Shown: one piece after another, positions 1-10,952 of the stretch
Layout: every line of letters begins with the position of its first letter
Numbering within the stretch: the first letter of the stretch is position 1
NCBI GenBank assembly: GCA_011317545.1
Contig: WUJK01000004.1
Location: 744,001-808,000 of the forward strand
DNA: 64,000 nucleotides
From: Coniella vitis
Taxonomy: Eukaryota > Ascomycota > Sordariomycetes > Diaporthales > Schizoparmaceae
Reading direction: 5' to 3'
Position numbers and translations under genes: made by a program
The notes under the pieces: generated by a model
Told to the model about the DNA's origin: nothing
Seen by the model: only the letters and a program-made list of their open reading frames with translations
Databases searched by the model: none

Positions 1-1016
1 GTGTTGAGGTCGCGCTCACGGATGCGGAGGGGTTCAACGGTGACGTTCATGTTGGCATAGGTGCGGCGCATGGTGCTGATGTTTGTGGGCGCACAGAGGA
101 CACGCACGCTGGCGGCAGGGTTGCTGGCCAGGTAGGCCGCTTCGCAGGGAGAGCCTTTTTCGTCTGAGGTGAAGGTATCGTAGTGGAAGACGATAGCGGT
201 CAGTGGGCGGGGAAGCTCGTTGGCGTCGGTCTTGAACAGGCAGTTCTCCAGGAGGCATGAGAGAGTGTGGCTCTTGCCGGAGCCCTGAGAGCCGCAGATG
301 AAGGTACTCGAGGGTGCAGTCACATTGTAGTAATACATTTCCTCCGACTGGCTTGGGTGGTGGGCATCGCCGGCCAGCAAGCCGAACTGAGAAAACAGTT
401 GGCCTCCGGCAGCGGCAGCGGCTGCTCGGATGTTCTCGGTGAAGATTGGTGCCGTCTGTATCTCGTGGATAACATCCTGCATAGCGGTGTGGGATCGCTC
501 TAGCAGGGCGCGGCGGCGTTGAATAGTCTCTTCAGGAGCAACAAGGTTTGCGGCGCCAAAGCCAGACGGGCCGTGTGTTCCGACTGAAGCGCCGCTGTTG
601 CTGAAGCCATGCTCGACCATCTTGAAAAGAGAGTATATAGAACTGGTTGCTGTTGACTGGTTGATACTGCTGATGGAAGAGGCAGAGCAGCTCGAAGAAG
701 ATGAAAGCAGAGAGATTGTGGCTTTCTTGGGCTTTGTGGGTCGGTCCTCGGTGTGAAACTGGAGGGGATTTGTGGGAGTCACGTGGGAATTACCAAGCTG
801 TGTTTTGGACATAGGATCTGTGCCCTTGTGGAGGGCATCGTCGACGTTGTTGTTGATAATGTCATTGGCGACTATGGCTTCGTACTCGCACTCAGTCAGA
901 GTGCTATTATTTTGGCCATTAATGGGCCGTTGGTTTGCATTTTGGATGATCCTGTTAGCGGCATTCGACCTTTTCTTGTTATTGCTCTTCATGTTGCTGA
1001 GATTGTCACCAAGCAT
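1..1016 (-). CDS. P-loop ATP-binding protein, 5' part only (cut by the window edge)
   Basis: An open frame reads leftwards and leaves the window without a stop, so only the N-terminal part is present. It carries a Walker A motif, ICGSQGSGKSH (GxxGxGKS), encoded near positions 270-305. This is followed by a stretch with the character of a P-loop domain (LPRPLTAIVFHYDTF, then a region ending MRRTYANMNVTVEPL). The part before the P-loop is Asn/Ser/Lys-rich and probably disordered. The frame stays open back to a stop at about 1303. The first in-frame ATG is at 1016, with others at 992, 812 and 620, so the start is uncertain and an upstream exon is possible because the region 1017-1300 in this frame is also Lys/Asn-rich. 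I do not recognise the family beyond the P-loop. ATP or GTP binding is a family-level expectation; the biological role is unknown. Confidence 0.6.
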   Translation of the reverse strand, partial: MLGDNLSNMKSNNKKRSNAANRIIQNANQRPINGQNNSTLTECEYEAIVANDIINNNVDDALHKGTDPMSKTQLGNSHVTPTNPLQFHTEDRPTKPKKATISLLSSSSSCSASSISSINQSTATSSIYSLFKMVEHGFSNSGASVGTHGPSGFGAANLVAPEETIQRRRALLERSHTAMQDVIHEIQTAPIFTENIRAAAAAAGGQLFSQFGLLAGDAHHPSQSEEMYYYNVTAPSSTFICGSQGSGKSHTLSCLLENCLFKTDANELPRPLTAIVFHYDTFTSDEKGSPCEAAYLASNPAASVRVLCAPTNISTMRRTYANMNVTVEPLRIRERDLN

Positions 1017-2324
1017 CCTGATTTTGGCATTGTTGGTGATGATTTTCAGCAAGTCGGCATTCGTGATGGTGTATTTGGTGTTGTTTATAGATTTTGGGTG
1101 CCCCTGAGGGTCATTGTCCCATGTTTGGCTCACCGCTGTTCCATTGCTGGAGCTGTCAAACAATTCACGGCTGGTACTATTCTTTTCATGCTTGTTCTTA
1201 TTCGTCTTCTTCTTCTTCTGCTTTTGTTTGCTTTTCTTTGTACTGGTCTGGAGCTCTGGCAAGTCTAGATATGGTGAGTTACTTGTGTCAGCAGGGCACT
1301 AAGACGGTGGGCAGTAGACAATTGGATACGCACGGTTCATAACGGAATATTTTGTGCTAGGGCAGGATGTCTGTGTCTTTGGTTGAGCCCAGATGTGGAA
1401 AAGAAGCAATATCTGTGTGTATAACCTTTTTAGAGGCAGTTTGAGGATCGCAAGGTGGGAAAGTTCTGAGAGAAATTTTGGCAACAATAGTTTGATGGTA
1501 TGGACAAATAAAGCTGCAAAAGGAACTTTTAGAATGCGCTCGAACCACTTGAGGTGTTTGATATTTGAGATTGACTTGTTTGAGTTGTCAACGCGGGAGC
1601 GTGAGGCCCGCCAGTCAAAGAATGGTGATTTCCCGTGGCGACCAACGACCGTCTGTGGATGAGTCCGCGCTCTGCCGCTTGCCATGGATAAAGGAATGCA
1701 TGCGGCCTCATACCGAAAAGCGCTGAGACTCAAAAAGCGGTCAAGGGGACTAGTTTGCAAAGGGATGAGAAGACACTGTTGCACATGAAGATGGAATGAG
1801 AAAATGAGGTACCTCGTACCGGCATGCATAGTACTAACATGTGACATGGTAGATTGACAGGTTGACAGGACTCGTCCCACTCTCGGCCTTCCGGCTCGGG
1901 CCGTAGCTGCTATGGGTCCGCTAGCCAAGCCACTGTAGCTACTCCGCTGAAGCCACTAATCCACTAACCGGGACTGTCTAGGTGATTATCTCAGCCCTAA
2001 ATTTCTGCCACCACAGTACGGCTGTAGTAGGGCATTCAGCCTATCAGAGCGCCTGCGACTCGTCTTAGCGTGTCGTCAGCAGCAAAGATTCAACGACGTC
2101 AGTTCTCGGTTCTCGCCCGCCGTCGCGATAACTTCCACCTTGCGAACATGCCACCGTCGCTCGTCCTAAGCTTCCATCCACGCTGCTATCCACCTGCATC
2201 CCATGCAACTCACTAAGAGAGATTGGATGCATACTGCATAAGCTTTATAGAAACATTCACGAAACCACAATAACACTCCTCTATGACCAAGCACGGGACT
2301 CTTCTTTGAAGATCAACCAAACGC
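1017..2324. other. Divergent intergenic region
   Basis: This stretch lies between the minus-strand P-loop gene and the plus-strand CCDC97-like gene and should hold both promoters. Frames here have no recognisable domain. Part of 1017-1300 may be an upstream coding or leader portion of the P-loop gene. I see no RNA gene or repeat. Confidence 0.4.
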
Positions 2325-3162
2325 ATGAAGCTTGAACAAGAGAGCAAAATGGATAGAATCGCCATATCAACTGCAGATTCAAGTCCAGCCACGCCCCATT
2401 CCTTCGCCCAGCCTCGGCCTCGACCACCCAGATCACCAGCTCGTGCCGCCCAAATCCAAGTGCAGAACCGCCGACGAGAGTTCCTTGACCAAAATCCCAG
2501 CTACTTCTCCTCTCCAGAGCACGAGTTGGCAGGTACGCTCGTGCTATAGGCGTCTCCCTCTCGAACTTCCCCTTGTACTGACAGCAAGCAATGCGTCTTC
2601 ACTTACAGACCCAGATCTCTATGACAAGCTTGTCCGCCATTTCCAAACACCTGCTGAGCGCGAGAGTGAGGGCCGCGCCAAGGGTTGGGGTAAGACCCTT
2701 GAGTCCTCTCTCATGCGCGGCGAGGACCGCCTCGAGAGAGTTGCTGCCTCCTATGCAGGCGACAGACCGCCTGCGCAAGGGACATCGTCATCCTCATCGG
2801 CACGGAAGCCAAGCTCAGCGATGGTAGCGGCCGCTCCGAATTTCGAGATCGACGCTGCTCTTGCCGACGAAAAGCCGGCGACGAAGGAACAAGGCCATGC
2901 TGCCTGGCAGGCCTACCTGAGAGAGAGGTTTGTCATGGGCAGAGACGAGGATTTTGACTACTCTAAAGTCGACCAAAATGAGGACTTGGATGCTATAGCC
3001 AACAGGGACCGTGAGGAGGCCTACTTCGACGAGCAAGAACCCGAATGGGCAAGTGACAGCGATCCAGACAGCCTTAATGACGGCATCAACAAGGCTGGCC
3101 AGCCACCCAAGCCTAAGCGGGAGCGCGTCCTGCTGGGCGAGACTGGCTTGCAAGACTATTGA
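2325..3162 (+). CDS. CCDC97-like protein (CCD97 C-terminal domain)
   Basis: Two exons, 2325-2532 and 2609-3162, give 253 residues. The 76-nt intron has donor GTACGC, a CTGAC branch site and a CTTACAG acceptor; splicing reads ELA-DPDLYDKLVRHF and restores frame. The C-terminal half has the acidic signature of the CCD97 family: RERFVMGRDEDFDYSKVD, then NRDREEAYFDEQEPEW. The N-terminal half is Pro/Ser/Arg-rich and contains RREFLDQNPSYFSSPEHELA. Human CCDC97 has been found with the U2 snRNP SF3B complex, so a role near the spliceosome is the family-based inference; nothing in this sequence proves it. ATG 2325 is the first in-frame start and 2349 is an alternative. Without splicing, the first 70 residues would be in the wrong frame. 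Confidence 0.82.
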
Positions 3163-3973
3163 ACTATCCAGAGACCACAATGACCAAAGCCCCGATCATC
3201 AGATAAAAAAGTGACCGTCTTTCCACTCACGGCTGTGTGGATTATGAGCCATATTCCATGTATCCACTACTACAACCTGCCTATACACCTGGACTGGATC
3301 CAGTCTCACCCCATCTTGCAACAAGACGAGCGCAACTGCTTTTCCAACACAAAATGACCTGTTTTGAGATGTGACCCTGGCAAAGCAGAACCTCAATCCC
3401 AGCAAGGCAGCAGGGCTAACTACTGAAGCAACATAAACCCGATTAGGTTGGAGACTTCGGGTAGTGGCCTGTAATCCTTCGAAGCATTGCAAGTATTGGT
3501 TCAGCAAGCCTTTCTGATATTATCTTGCTCCTCGTCCAGCCTGACAGTATGAGCTTACACTCTATCACGCTTCCGAAGTAGAATTTGGCTCACAACCGTG
3601 GTGGAAAGACGGAGCCGGAATCAACCTCGGGCTTTGCCAACGTGTACATAAGTAACAAGCGCTCGGGGAAGGTCACATCTACTGCAGCCTCCAGACACAG
3701 GCGATGGGTAGCCCAGTGTGTGTCGAGTTGCCTTGCTTCGCAGGCTATAGCGGGCTTGGTTTGCTTTTTAGTAATTATATTTGTCCAGCATGAATGGAGT
3801 GGCTCTGGATGTTGTGTTACTGAACAGAAAATTATGTCACAGTTGATCGAGAATCGGATATATACGGAGAAACGTGTTGGGATACTTGATCATAGACTCT
3901 GGACGCTCTTTGCAATCAATATGCCAAGAAGAATTACACAAGATTGGTCTGAGATGGTTACATGTCTGATGGT
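3163..3973. other. Intergenic, convergent 3' flanks
   Basis: This lies between the stops of two convergent genes. The open frames here show no domain, and I see no RNA gene or repeat. Confidence 0.4.
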
Positions 3974-6900
3974 TTATGAGCTATACTCATCCACCGTCGA
4001 CGTCGCCTCTATACGGGCACGTTTAACAAGGCCGTGAATCCCATAGCCAATGAAGGCAAAAATGAAGCATATAACTAGACAGGCGGTAATGGCTCCCTTT
4101 GCTGTATTACTGAGGGGCACTGTCCAGATAGCGGCAAGGGTACCAATGCTGCCTGCGATACTAAGTATTAGGATAAGTGATATCCTAACTCTTGAGGATG
4201 ATGTGGTGGTATGATCCTGCCATAAATGAGCCATGGCCTTTTTGGTTTTACCCAGAAGGGTGCCGACAAAGTCGAGGTTGAAAGCCACAAAGATAAGAGG
4301 AAAACAGGTGGCAAATGATATAGTAACTGCTCGGTTGGAAAAGTACCAAGGTTAACAAGAATAAATGTGAGATCGTTACAGGGGGGCAGAGGGGGGGAAA
4401 CAATGGCTCGTACATAGAAACTTCAAGAAGTAACTCAGTGGTAGCCTTCCATCACTGTTCAATGGAAATGCGTCAAGATTGATGGCAAACACGGCAGCAA
4501 GAAATGACGAAGGTAGCTGTAGATTGCTCCAACATCTGGGTTAGCAGTTGGCAATTACTTTAAGCCATGGAATATAGAAGTGAAAGACCAGAGGGGGGGA
4601 GGGGGGTCTGAAGCAAATTGCATACAAACACAATTGTCACAATAGTGAACACCATGAGTGCTTTACTCTGCTTATCTGTCTCCACGGCCTGCTGGGTTAG
4701 AAGCTTGAGTTGCTCTTTTGTTGCGCCTGCATATTTGGTTGATGCAGAGGCTTGTTTGAGATTTGCCTGCTTTTGCTTCAAGTCCAATAGATGGATGAGC
4801 TAATTTTATCATGATAGTGAATTAGTCTTGTTCTTCTATACTCAAATAGAGGCCAAGCGATGAACATGTGTACGCTTCAGCCTTTCGTCCTACTCAAATA
4901 CATACCGATGCATGCGTTTTAGCAGCAATTTCTCTCATACGCTCGATACGGTAGTGATGCTTCTGTCCTGTTTCTTCGCTTGGGCTCTCTTCATGACCGT
5001 GGATGGATTTGGCCATCTGCACTAGAATGTCGCTTTGGTCCTTTATTACCTTGAAGTGAAAGTCAAAGTCAGTATAGCCCCTCTTCCTCTGCTTTCCTGG
5101 AAGAGAACAAGAGGCCGAAAGGAAAATGAAGGCGGAGGAAGGGAAAGCATAATGGAAAATAAGTTCATAAGCACAATATTACCAGGATGATTGCTAGGCT
5201 TGCTTTGGGTCTGAAACTGTAAACAAACGTGCCATACCATTTTGAGAATTTCTAGTTCATCCAGAATATCTTGGATTTCGATCAGAAGCTCAATTTCCTG
5301 GTAGATCTCCAATGAGTCATCTTGAAGATTCTCTGACTGCTGTTCGTCGCTGACTCGAGAGTTGCTTTCATAAGAATAGCTACTAGAATCCAAGGCTTCC
5401 TTTGTCTTGCTGTTTCTAATATCTGTTCTCAGCTTTTCCAGCAATTGGGTGGACTTTTCGCTCTATATTTGCAAATGTAGAATGTTAGCAAGAGTATCAC
5501 TCTCTTCCAATACACTTTACTGGTTAGGAGTTATCATTCCCCCACTCCCTCATAGAAAAATGAAGAGAACAAGTCTACTTACTATGGTAGCGATACTGCG
5601 CTCAAAGAACTCAAAAAATTGAAACTCCTGGCTGAGATCATGTCTGTCAAAAAGCGATATGCAGGTGTGGGTGACCAACTCCGCTAGATCATACACAGAT
5701 TCTACCGGCTCCCGAGATTGCTTGGTGAGGTATCTAAGGATATACTGAAGGATATTAAGCGGATCATCGGGAGCAATCGTAGACATGGACTCATGTGCCA
5801 ATGTCGTTGTTCTGACGGAAGATTGAACCCAAGATGCACATGCGAGTGGGAAACAAGTGATGATGGTTCCTAATAGTTCAATCAGCTTTGAATCTGATCG
5901 ATGCTATGCTTCAAAGAGTCTCTCACGCTTATCAAGAATCCACATCCAGAGTTGATCTACCATGAAAATCTTTGGTTCAGAGGACTGGGAAGACGTATAT
6001 CGATATATCCTAGGACTTCAGATGAGTCGTTCATCGTGCCAAAATTTCTGCTGAGTGAGAGTGCTTACACTTGGTCGCCGTCTCTTTGAGTTGTGTGATC
6101 AACGTGGGTGTAGAAATATTGATCAAGTGTGCGCCGTAGCTGCAAGGGTGGTACTTGGCCTGGGGATGCGGGTCTCGAGTAACCCTTGACAAGATGGTGG
6201 TACGGATATCTTTGGCTCTTGTTACTGGGAATCGTCACAGAGCTCCTGTGCCCTGACAAAGTATCGTTAATGTAGATACGGAAGCTAATTAGTAGATATT
6301 AAACGTCAACATGGCAAGAACGAAGCTGAGATGGTACGATGCAGCGGTTTGCCTCACAAACGTGATGAGGGACGATGCAGCTCGTGGTGAAGAATTGGCA
6401 TCGTTCAGAGGTTTCTGTAACCATTTTAGTTAGTTTCTGTTCATCCGCTCTGAATGTTGACGTAGGATGTATAAAATTGGGTTTACCTTGATCTCCTTGG
6501 AGATGAACGCAGGCTTCATGAAGGTATGACGCAGTGACTGTGCAAGTTGCGTAGACTTGGAGCCAGTTATACCTAAAATTTCTCTAGTATCCTCATCAGA
6601 CACTCGTCGATACTCATCATCTTCGGCATAGATTCTCTTTATCAAACCCTACTGTCTTTTAGTAATGGAAAGTGACTCTAAAGTTGGGGGTTTGTATCTA
6701 CATGCCTCTACCCATTCCATCTGTATCATTACCTTGGTTAGCATATATTCAAGGCGAGACGAGGACATAAGAAGGCGTAGAAGAAGCGTAGGTGGGCGTT
6801 ACATTATTGGCAGGAATATGATACCATGTGAAAGAAGGTCGATGGGGCATCTCGGTCTGGTGTCTCTCTCTGCGAATTCCTTTGGGACCTTGGCCGTATA

Positions 6901-9187
6901 GCAGCTCGTAGAGAGATGCTGAGATTGGCGACGATCTCTGCTCCGTGCCATCGACGTAGAAGTCAATGATGGTAGCTTGGAACTTCGAGCAGGCCTTCAT
7001 TTTGGAAGAATGAGTTCGTGGTGGCTTCCATCCCTGTGAAACTGTCGATGCCGGCTTCTTCTCGCTTCTTCTACCCTTAGAACTCTTGATTGCAGGGCCT
7101 TTGAGTAGTTGAACAGAATCGAGCCACCTTTGCACCTCGGGATTCCTCCCAATGGCCAAGTCTCGCGGCGTCTTTTGATTTTCATCCGGCAGATCGGGAT
7201 CTGCACCACTGTTTGCCGTCAGCGACTCAAGACAGAATGTAGAGGAACGACCTCCAGAGATACAAATAATGATCGCACAAATGGACCTATGGATTCTGGA
7301 TGCCGCTGGGAAGATGGAAGTTGACTTACTAGCGTAGAAGTAGCTGCACCAGTATTAAATTCTCTTTCAGAACAGCCTCATGTAATGGTGCTCGTCCGAG
7401 ACTCGGCGGCACCTCCGTGAAGACAGGTCTCGGCCTCGTTATACGTTCATTTTGAGCCCTCTCCCATCGGGCGGATGAAGTTTTCGTTTGATCCAGTGGC
7501 CACATGCGCATTCTCAGAGAACAGCCCGGTTGGACATAGCGGGCCCAATTTTCGCTGGTAATGACGATCTCACCTGCGCCTATAAGGTCATACTGCTCTT
7601 GCTGGACGCGGGTCCTCAAAGCATCGACGTGAAGGAAAGCTTGGTCAATGATCGTTTTCATGCGCTGAAAAGGCACGTTAATTTCGTGCCTCAAGGCTAG
7701 GGAGGACACGTCGATCATGGTGACGTGGGACTTACATGCCATGTGCTCACCAGCATGAATGGGAATTGAAACCTTATTTGGATGCAGTCAACAAATACTA
7801 TAGGCTCGAGGTAAGGAATAATGATGTTGGGTATTGCAGGCTCTGTTGTATCGAAGGGCAAGCTGGATAGACCTATGTCAGTGGCCATCTCGTCCCCATC
7901 ATTGCCTGAAGAAGCCTTTGGTAACGCCGTAAGTGCAGCATCTCCCTCTCTTGATGAGACACGCTGGTCTCCTCTTGGACCTTCATGTGTATTTCCCTGT
8001 CCAACTTTGGACTCCGCAGTGGCATTATCCTTTCCTAGCTGTAGAGATGGAGGATCTGGGACATCGCGTTCACTCCTCGGAGGGCCTTCGGGTTTCCTGC
8101 CGTGACTTGCATCGGGAGCGGCACTCGATCCCTCGTCATTGAAAGCGTGAGATCCATCGCGCACACTGCCAGAAGACAAGGTAGATATTGGGGAGCCCCC
8201 AGACTGTCCCACCCATCTGTCTGTCCGTGACTTGTTGCCACTGGTGCTACTCTTGCCACGGAGCCACGCAAACGGTATTACGGGTTTCATCTTCGGTTTT
8301 CCATGGGTATGGGCATCAGTTGGGGGATCACTGCGTAGTCCGGTGTCGAGATTGTGATGTGTGCCCAAATTTTCCTTTCGGGTAGCTCGCGCCATTCGTT
8401 TTGGGTTCGGGACTGCCATAAGCCTACTGTTGACATCAGCTCCATTTTCGAGAAGAGTCTGCACAACCGGCGGATTCTCATGCTTGACGGCTTCGAATAA
8501 AGCCGTGGTGCTTGTAACGTTGTTGAGTGACTCGACATCAGCTCCCCAGTGTAGCAGTTCTTTGGTGATTTCATCTCCTCCAATCTGTGCCGCTATCCAT
8601 AAGGGCATCGCTCCGTCGTCAGTGACTGAGCCGATGTAGGCCCCATTTTCGAGCAGCAAGCGAGCAATGGCGACATGACTCTGAAGTATAGCATGGTGGA
8701 GAGCCGTCCGTCCAGCGTGGTCGCGAGCCTCGAGGTCTGCTTTGCAACCAAGTAACAGAGCAACGATGTCAAGGCAATTTGCGTCCACAGCAGTATGCAA
8801 CGGAGCACACCCATTCGCATCACGAGATTCCAAGGAAGCCGGCAGGAATGCTCTTACGTCGGCTTCAGTTTTCGATCGGAGTATAGCCTCGTGAATGGTG
8901 GTATATGGAGGCCGAAATCCTGGTCGGTCGCCACTTGACGTTCTATCATCCGCAATCGCAGCTGCACCCCGAACTGGCTCTTGCAACGAGTCTCCGCCCT
9001 GGGAACCACCACCATGGAATGACGTTTGTTCATCGTCGCTGGCGGTTTCGTCCTCCCACAGCTGATCGTCAGTGCCGCGTTCGCTCAGCGGCGGGGCCAC
9101 GGTGTGGTTGTGTGCTCGCCATTCCTGCTCCCAGGCGTTGCTATGCTGGAGCTGCTGAAGACTTGCAGAGCTGATCGAGTCCGACAT
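3974..9187 (-). CDS. Ankyrin repeat / ubiquitin-like / CorA-like membrane protein (14 exons)
   Basis: One gene rebuilt from 14 exons: 9187-7736, 7664-7330, 7208-6803, 6720-6712, 6648-6487, 6414-6305, 6245-6069, 6009-5927, 5869-5583, 5462-5238, 5049-4906, 4799-4626, 4516-4414, 4326-3974. Their phases all agree and total 1,339 residues. Ankyrin repeats occupy about 98-256. A ubiquitin-like segment of the type found in fungal ankyrin proteins spans about 463-536 (IDQAFLHVDAL ... YDLIGAGEIVI ... MRMWPL). One more ankyrin unit follows. Then come the conserved blocks of fungal CorA-like proteins: FTWYHIPANN, LRRTLDQYFY, IFMVDQLWMWILDK, TIITCFP and LMVFTIVTIVF. Four hydrophobic segments lie near the C-terminus. 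The magnesium-channel motif GMN is replaced by AIN (LAAVFAINLDAFP), so metal transport should not be assumed. The fourth (9-nt) and sixth exon borders are the least certain; the rest are well supported. Confidence 0.85.
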
Positions 9188-9488
9188 TGGATTTCTCAGG
9201 GGCAGGAGCCGATGCCCATGCCTCGTTCTTTCCTCAGTTCGCACAAAGATTTGGAGTGCAGCTCACCTTGCTTACATATATGCTGTGATGACCGGCTGGG
9301 GCTTTAACTGTGAATCCAAGCCCTATTTTTCCGATTGGCTGATGAAGAACTACATTGTATTCTACATAAGCTGACGTGGTTAACAGAGGGGGCCGATCAC
9401 TTTTGAAGCCAACATTCTATCGTTGTTTTTCTGTTTCAAATGCCTTCCAACCTACAACACTCAAGACTTTATGATAGTTATGCAAGCC

Positions 9489-10714
9489 ATGGCTTCCTTC
9501 AACAACGTGTTAGCGTCCATCCTTGATTCCTCTGGCACTGGAAATCGCGCCTTGAAGGCTTACTTGTCGTTCGTTGCAACACATCCTCGTGCGAGAAGTA
9601 ATAGAGCAGCAGACTCCAGTGCAGCTGGAAGGAGCCGTGATGACAATGAGCACCGTTCTGGCTCATCAGAATCGTCTTACGAATACATACCTGACACCAG
9701 AACGCGTAGCGCACACGAGAAGAAGAAAACAGCGCGTTTCCTGCTAACAGCAATCTTCAGGTACTTTCAATACGAACATATGCTGATCGTCATAAGTCTT
9801 ATCGGCATCATCCTGCAAGGTGAGTTCCTGCCTGTGTAGCTCTTGTTGTAGCTCATGGTGGATGGCCTCGTAGCTATTTCTGATTATACATGTTGCGTCT
9901 TGTTCCGAAACAAAAGTCATTCTTTTGGCGGGTTGTACATCGGAAAACCTGAGCAGTGTTTATCTGCTCTCTTTATCCTATCACAACGCCAGCGGTCCGA
10001 CACAAAGTGCGCTCCAGACGAGCGCAAATGCCTCGAGATCTGTCGCTGAGCTGGTGAGCAAAGCTGCTCAATTGGAAGTCCGAGTCAACTATTTTGGTTT
10101 CTGTCTTCTGCATGTCGACATCAACAACATCAACAATAACAACACATCCTCTGGATCTTCTGTAGCCTGTTCCACCAGCTTGGAAACTCTGGCCGACATA
10201 CTACGTGGCACTGATCAGGATCCGCTCAATATGCTCTGGATAGCCAAGCAATTCCACCAAGGCACCATCTTCAGTGGCTTGCTGTGAGTCTAGCGATCGA
10301 GTCACATGAGCAAATGAGGAATGCTAAAGATAGACCACAATTTCATTGGCATTGTCCTGGTGTTCGTATCTGCTTTAATACTTCTTGGGCTCCCAAGGGT
10401 GGCATGAGGAAGAAGATCGCGCCGGCAATGAGAGGGACGTGAAGCCGTTCCCATCGAAAGCGTCGACATATTCGGTGCTCGTCTTGGCGGTCTTGTCAAG
10501 CATGCTGTGGCTCATCTCTGCTTTTTGGCAGCATCTCTCTGCTGCAGCGACCATCTCTATAGTGGAAGCAGTGGGCTATGGGTATATGAAGGGACATGTT
10601 GGTGTAGCCGCAATGGCTTTGGGATGGGCAGGAACAGTCGTGATCCTGATAAACACTGTGGCTGTTCTTGTTTTTATATTGACTCTACGAATCTTAACAT
10701 CGCTTGCGGCGTAA
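9489..10714 (+). pseudogene. FIG1: Fig1-like membrane fusion / calcium regulator, apparently broken
   Basis: Exon 1 (9489-9819) codes a Ser/Arg-rich N-terminus and a first membrane segment (MLIVISLIGIILQ). After a 97-nt intron, exon 2 (9917-10283) has the claudin-like signature LAGCTSENLSS ... EVRVNYFGFCLL, then TIFSGLL. The expected next membrane segment (FIGIVLVFVSALILLGLP) starts at 10342. To enter that frame an intron from 10284 would have to end at CACAA (10336-10340), not CAG; the only nearby AG (10332-10333) gives another frame with early stops. A second frame change lies at CCCAAGGGTGG (about 10392-10402): one extra base separates LGLP from GWHEEED. After that the frame runs cleanly through two membrane segments to the stop. 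Fig1 proteins act in calcium entry and cell fusion during mating. Start ATG 9489 (GCCATGGCT) is favoured over 9471 and 9480. Confidence 0.68.
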
Positions 10715-10952
10715 GGGAAAAAAGATCGTCGTGTTGTATTGTTCTCTTTTTGACTAATGACATGGTCAAGAACCTAGTATAAGGGTTGAAAGTGAAAACA
10801 ATTGCCTTGTGAGGTACAACATTTCTTCCAGCCTATTGACATTTTCCAGATCATTTGCGACCTTGCGCTCTCTGGTCTACCTTTCTGGCAGACTGGGCGA
10901 AGCAAGACTATCATAATACAGCATCGCCTCCTCATCTTTTGCGCCATCTTCC

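Noticed and set aside
1299..1928. 209-codon minus-strand frame in the promoter region
   Set aside because: Ser/His/Arg-rich translation with no motif; it overlaps the expected divergent promoter and leader.
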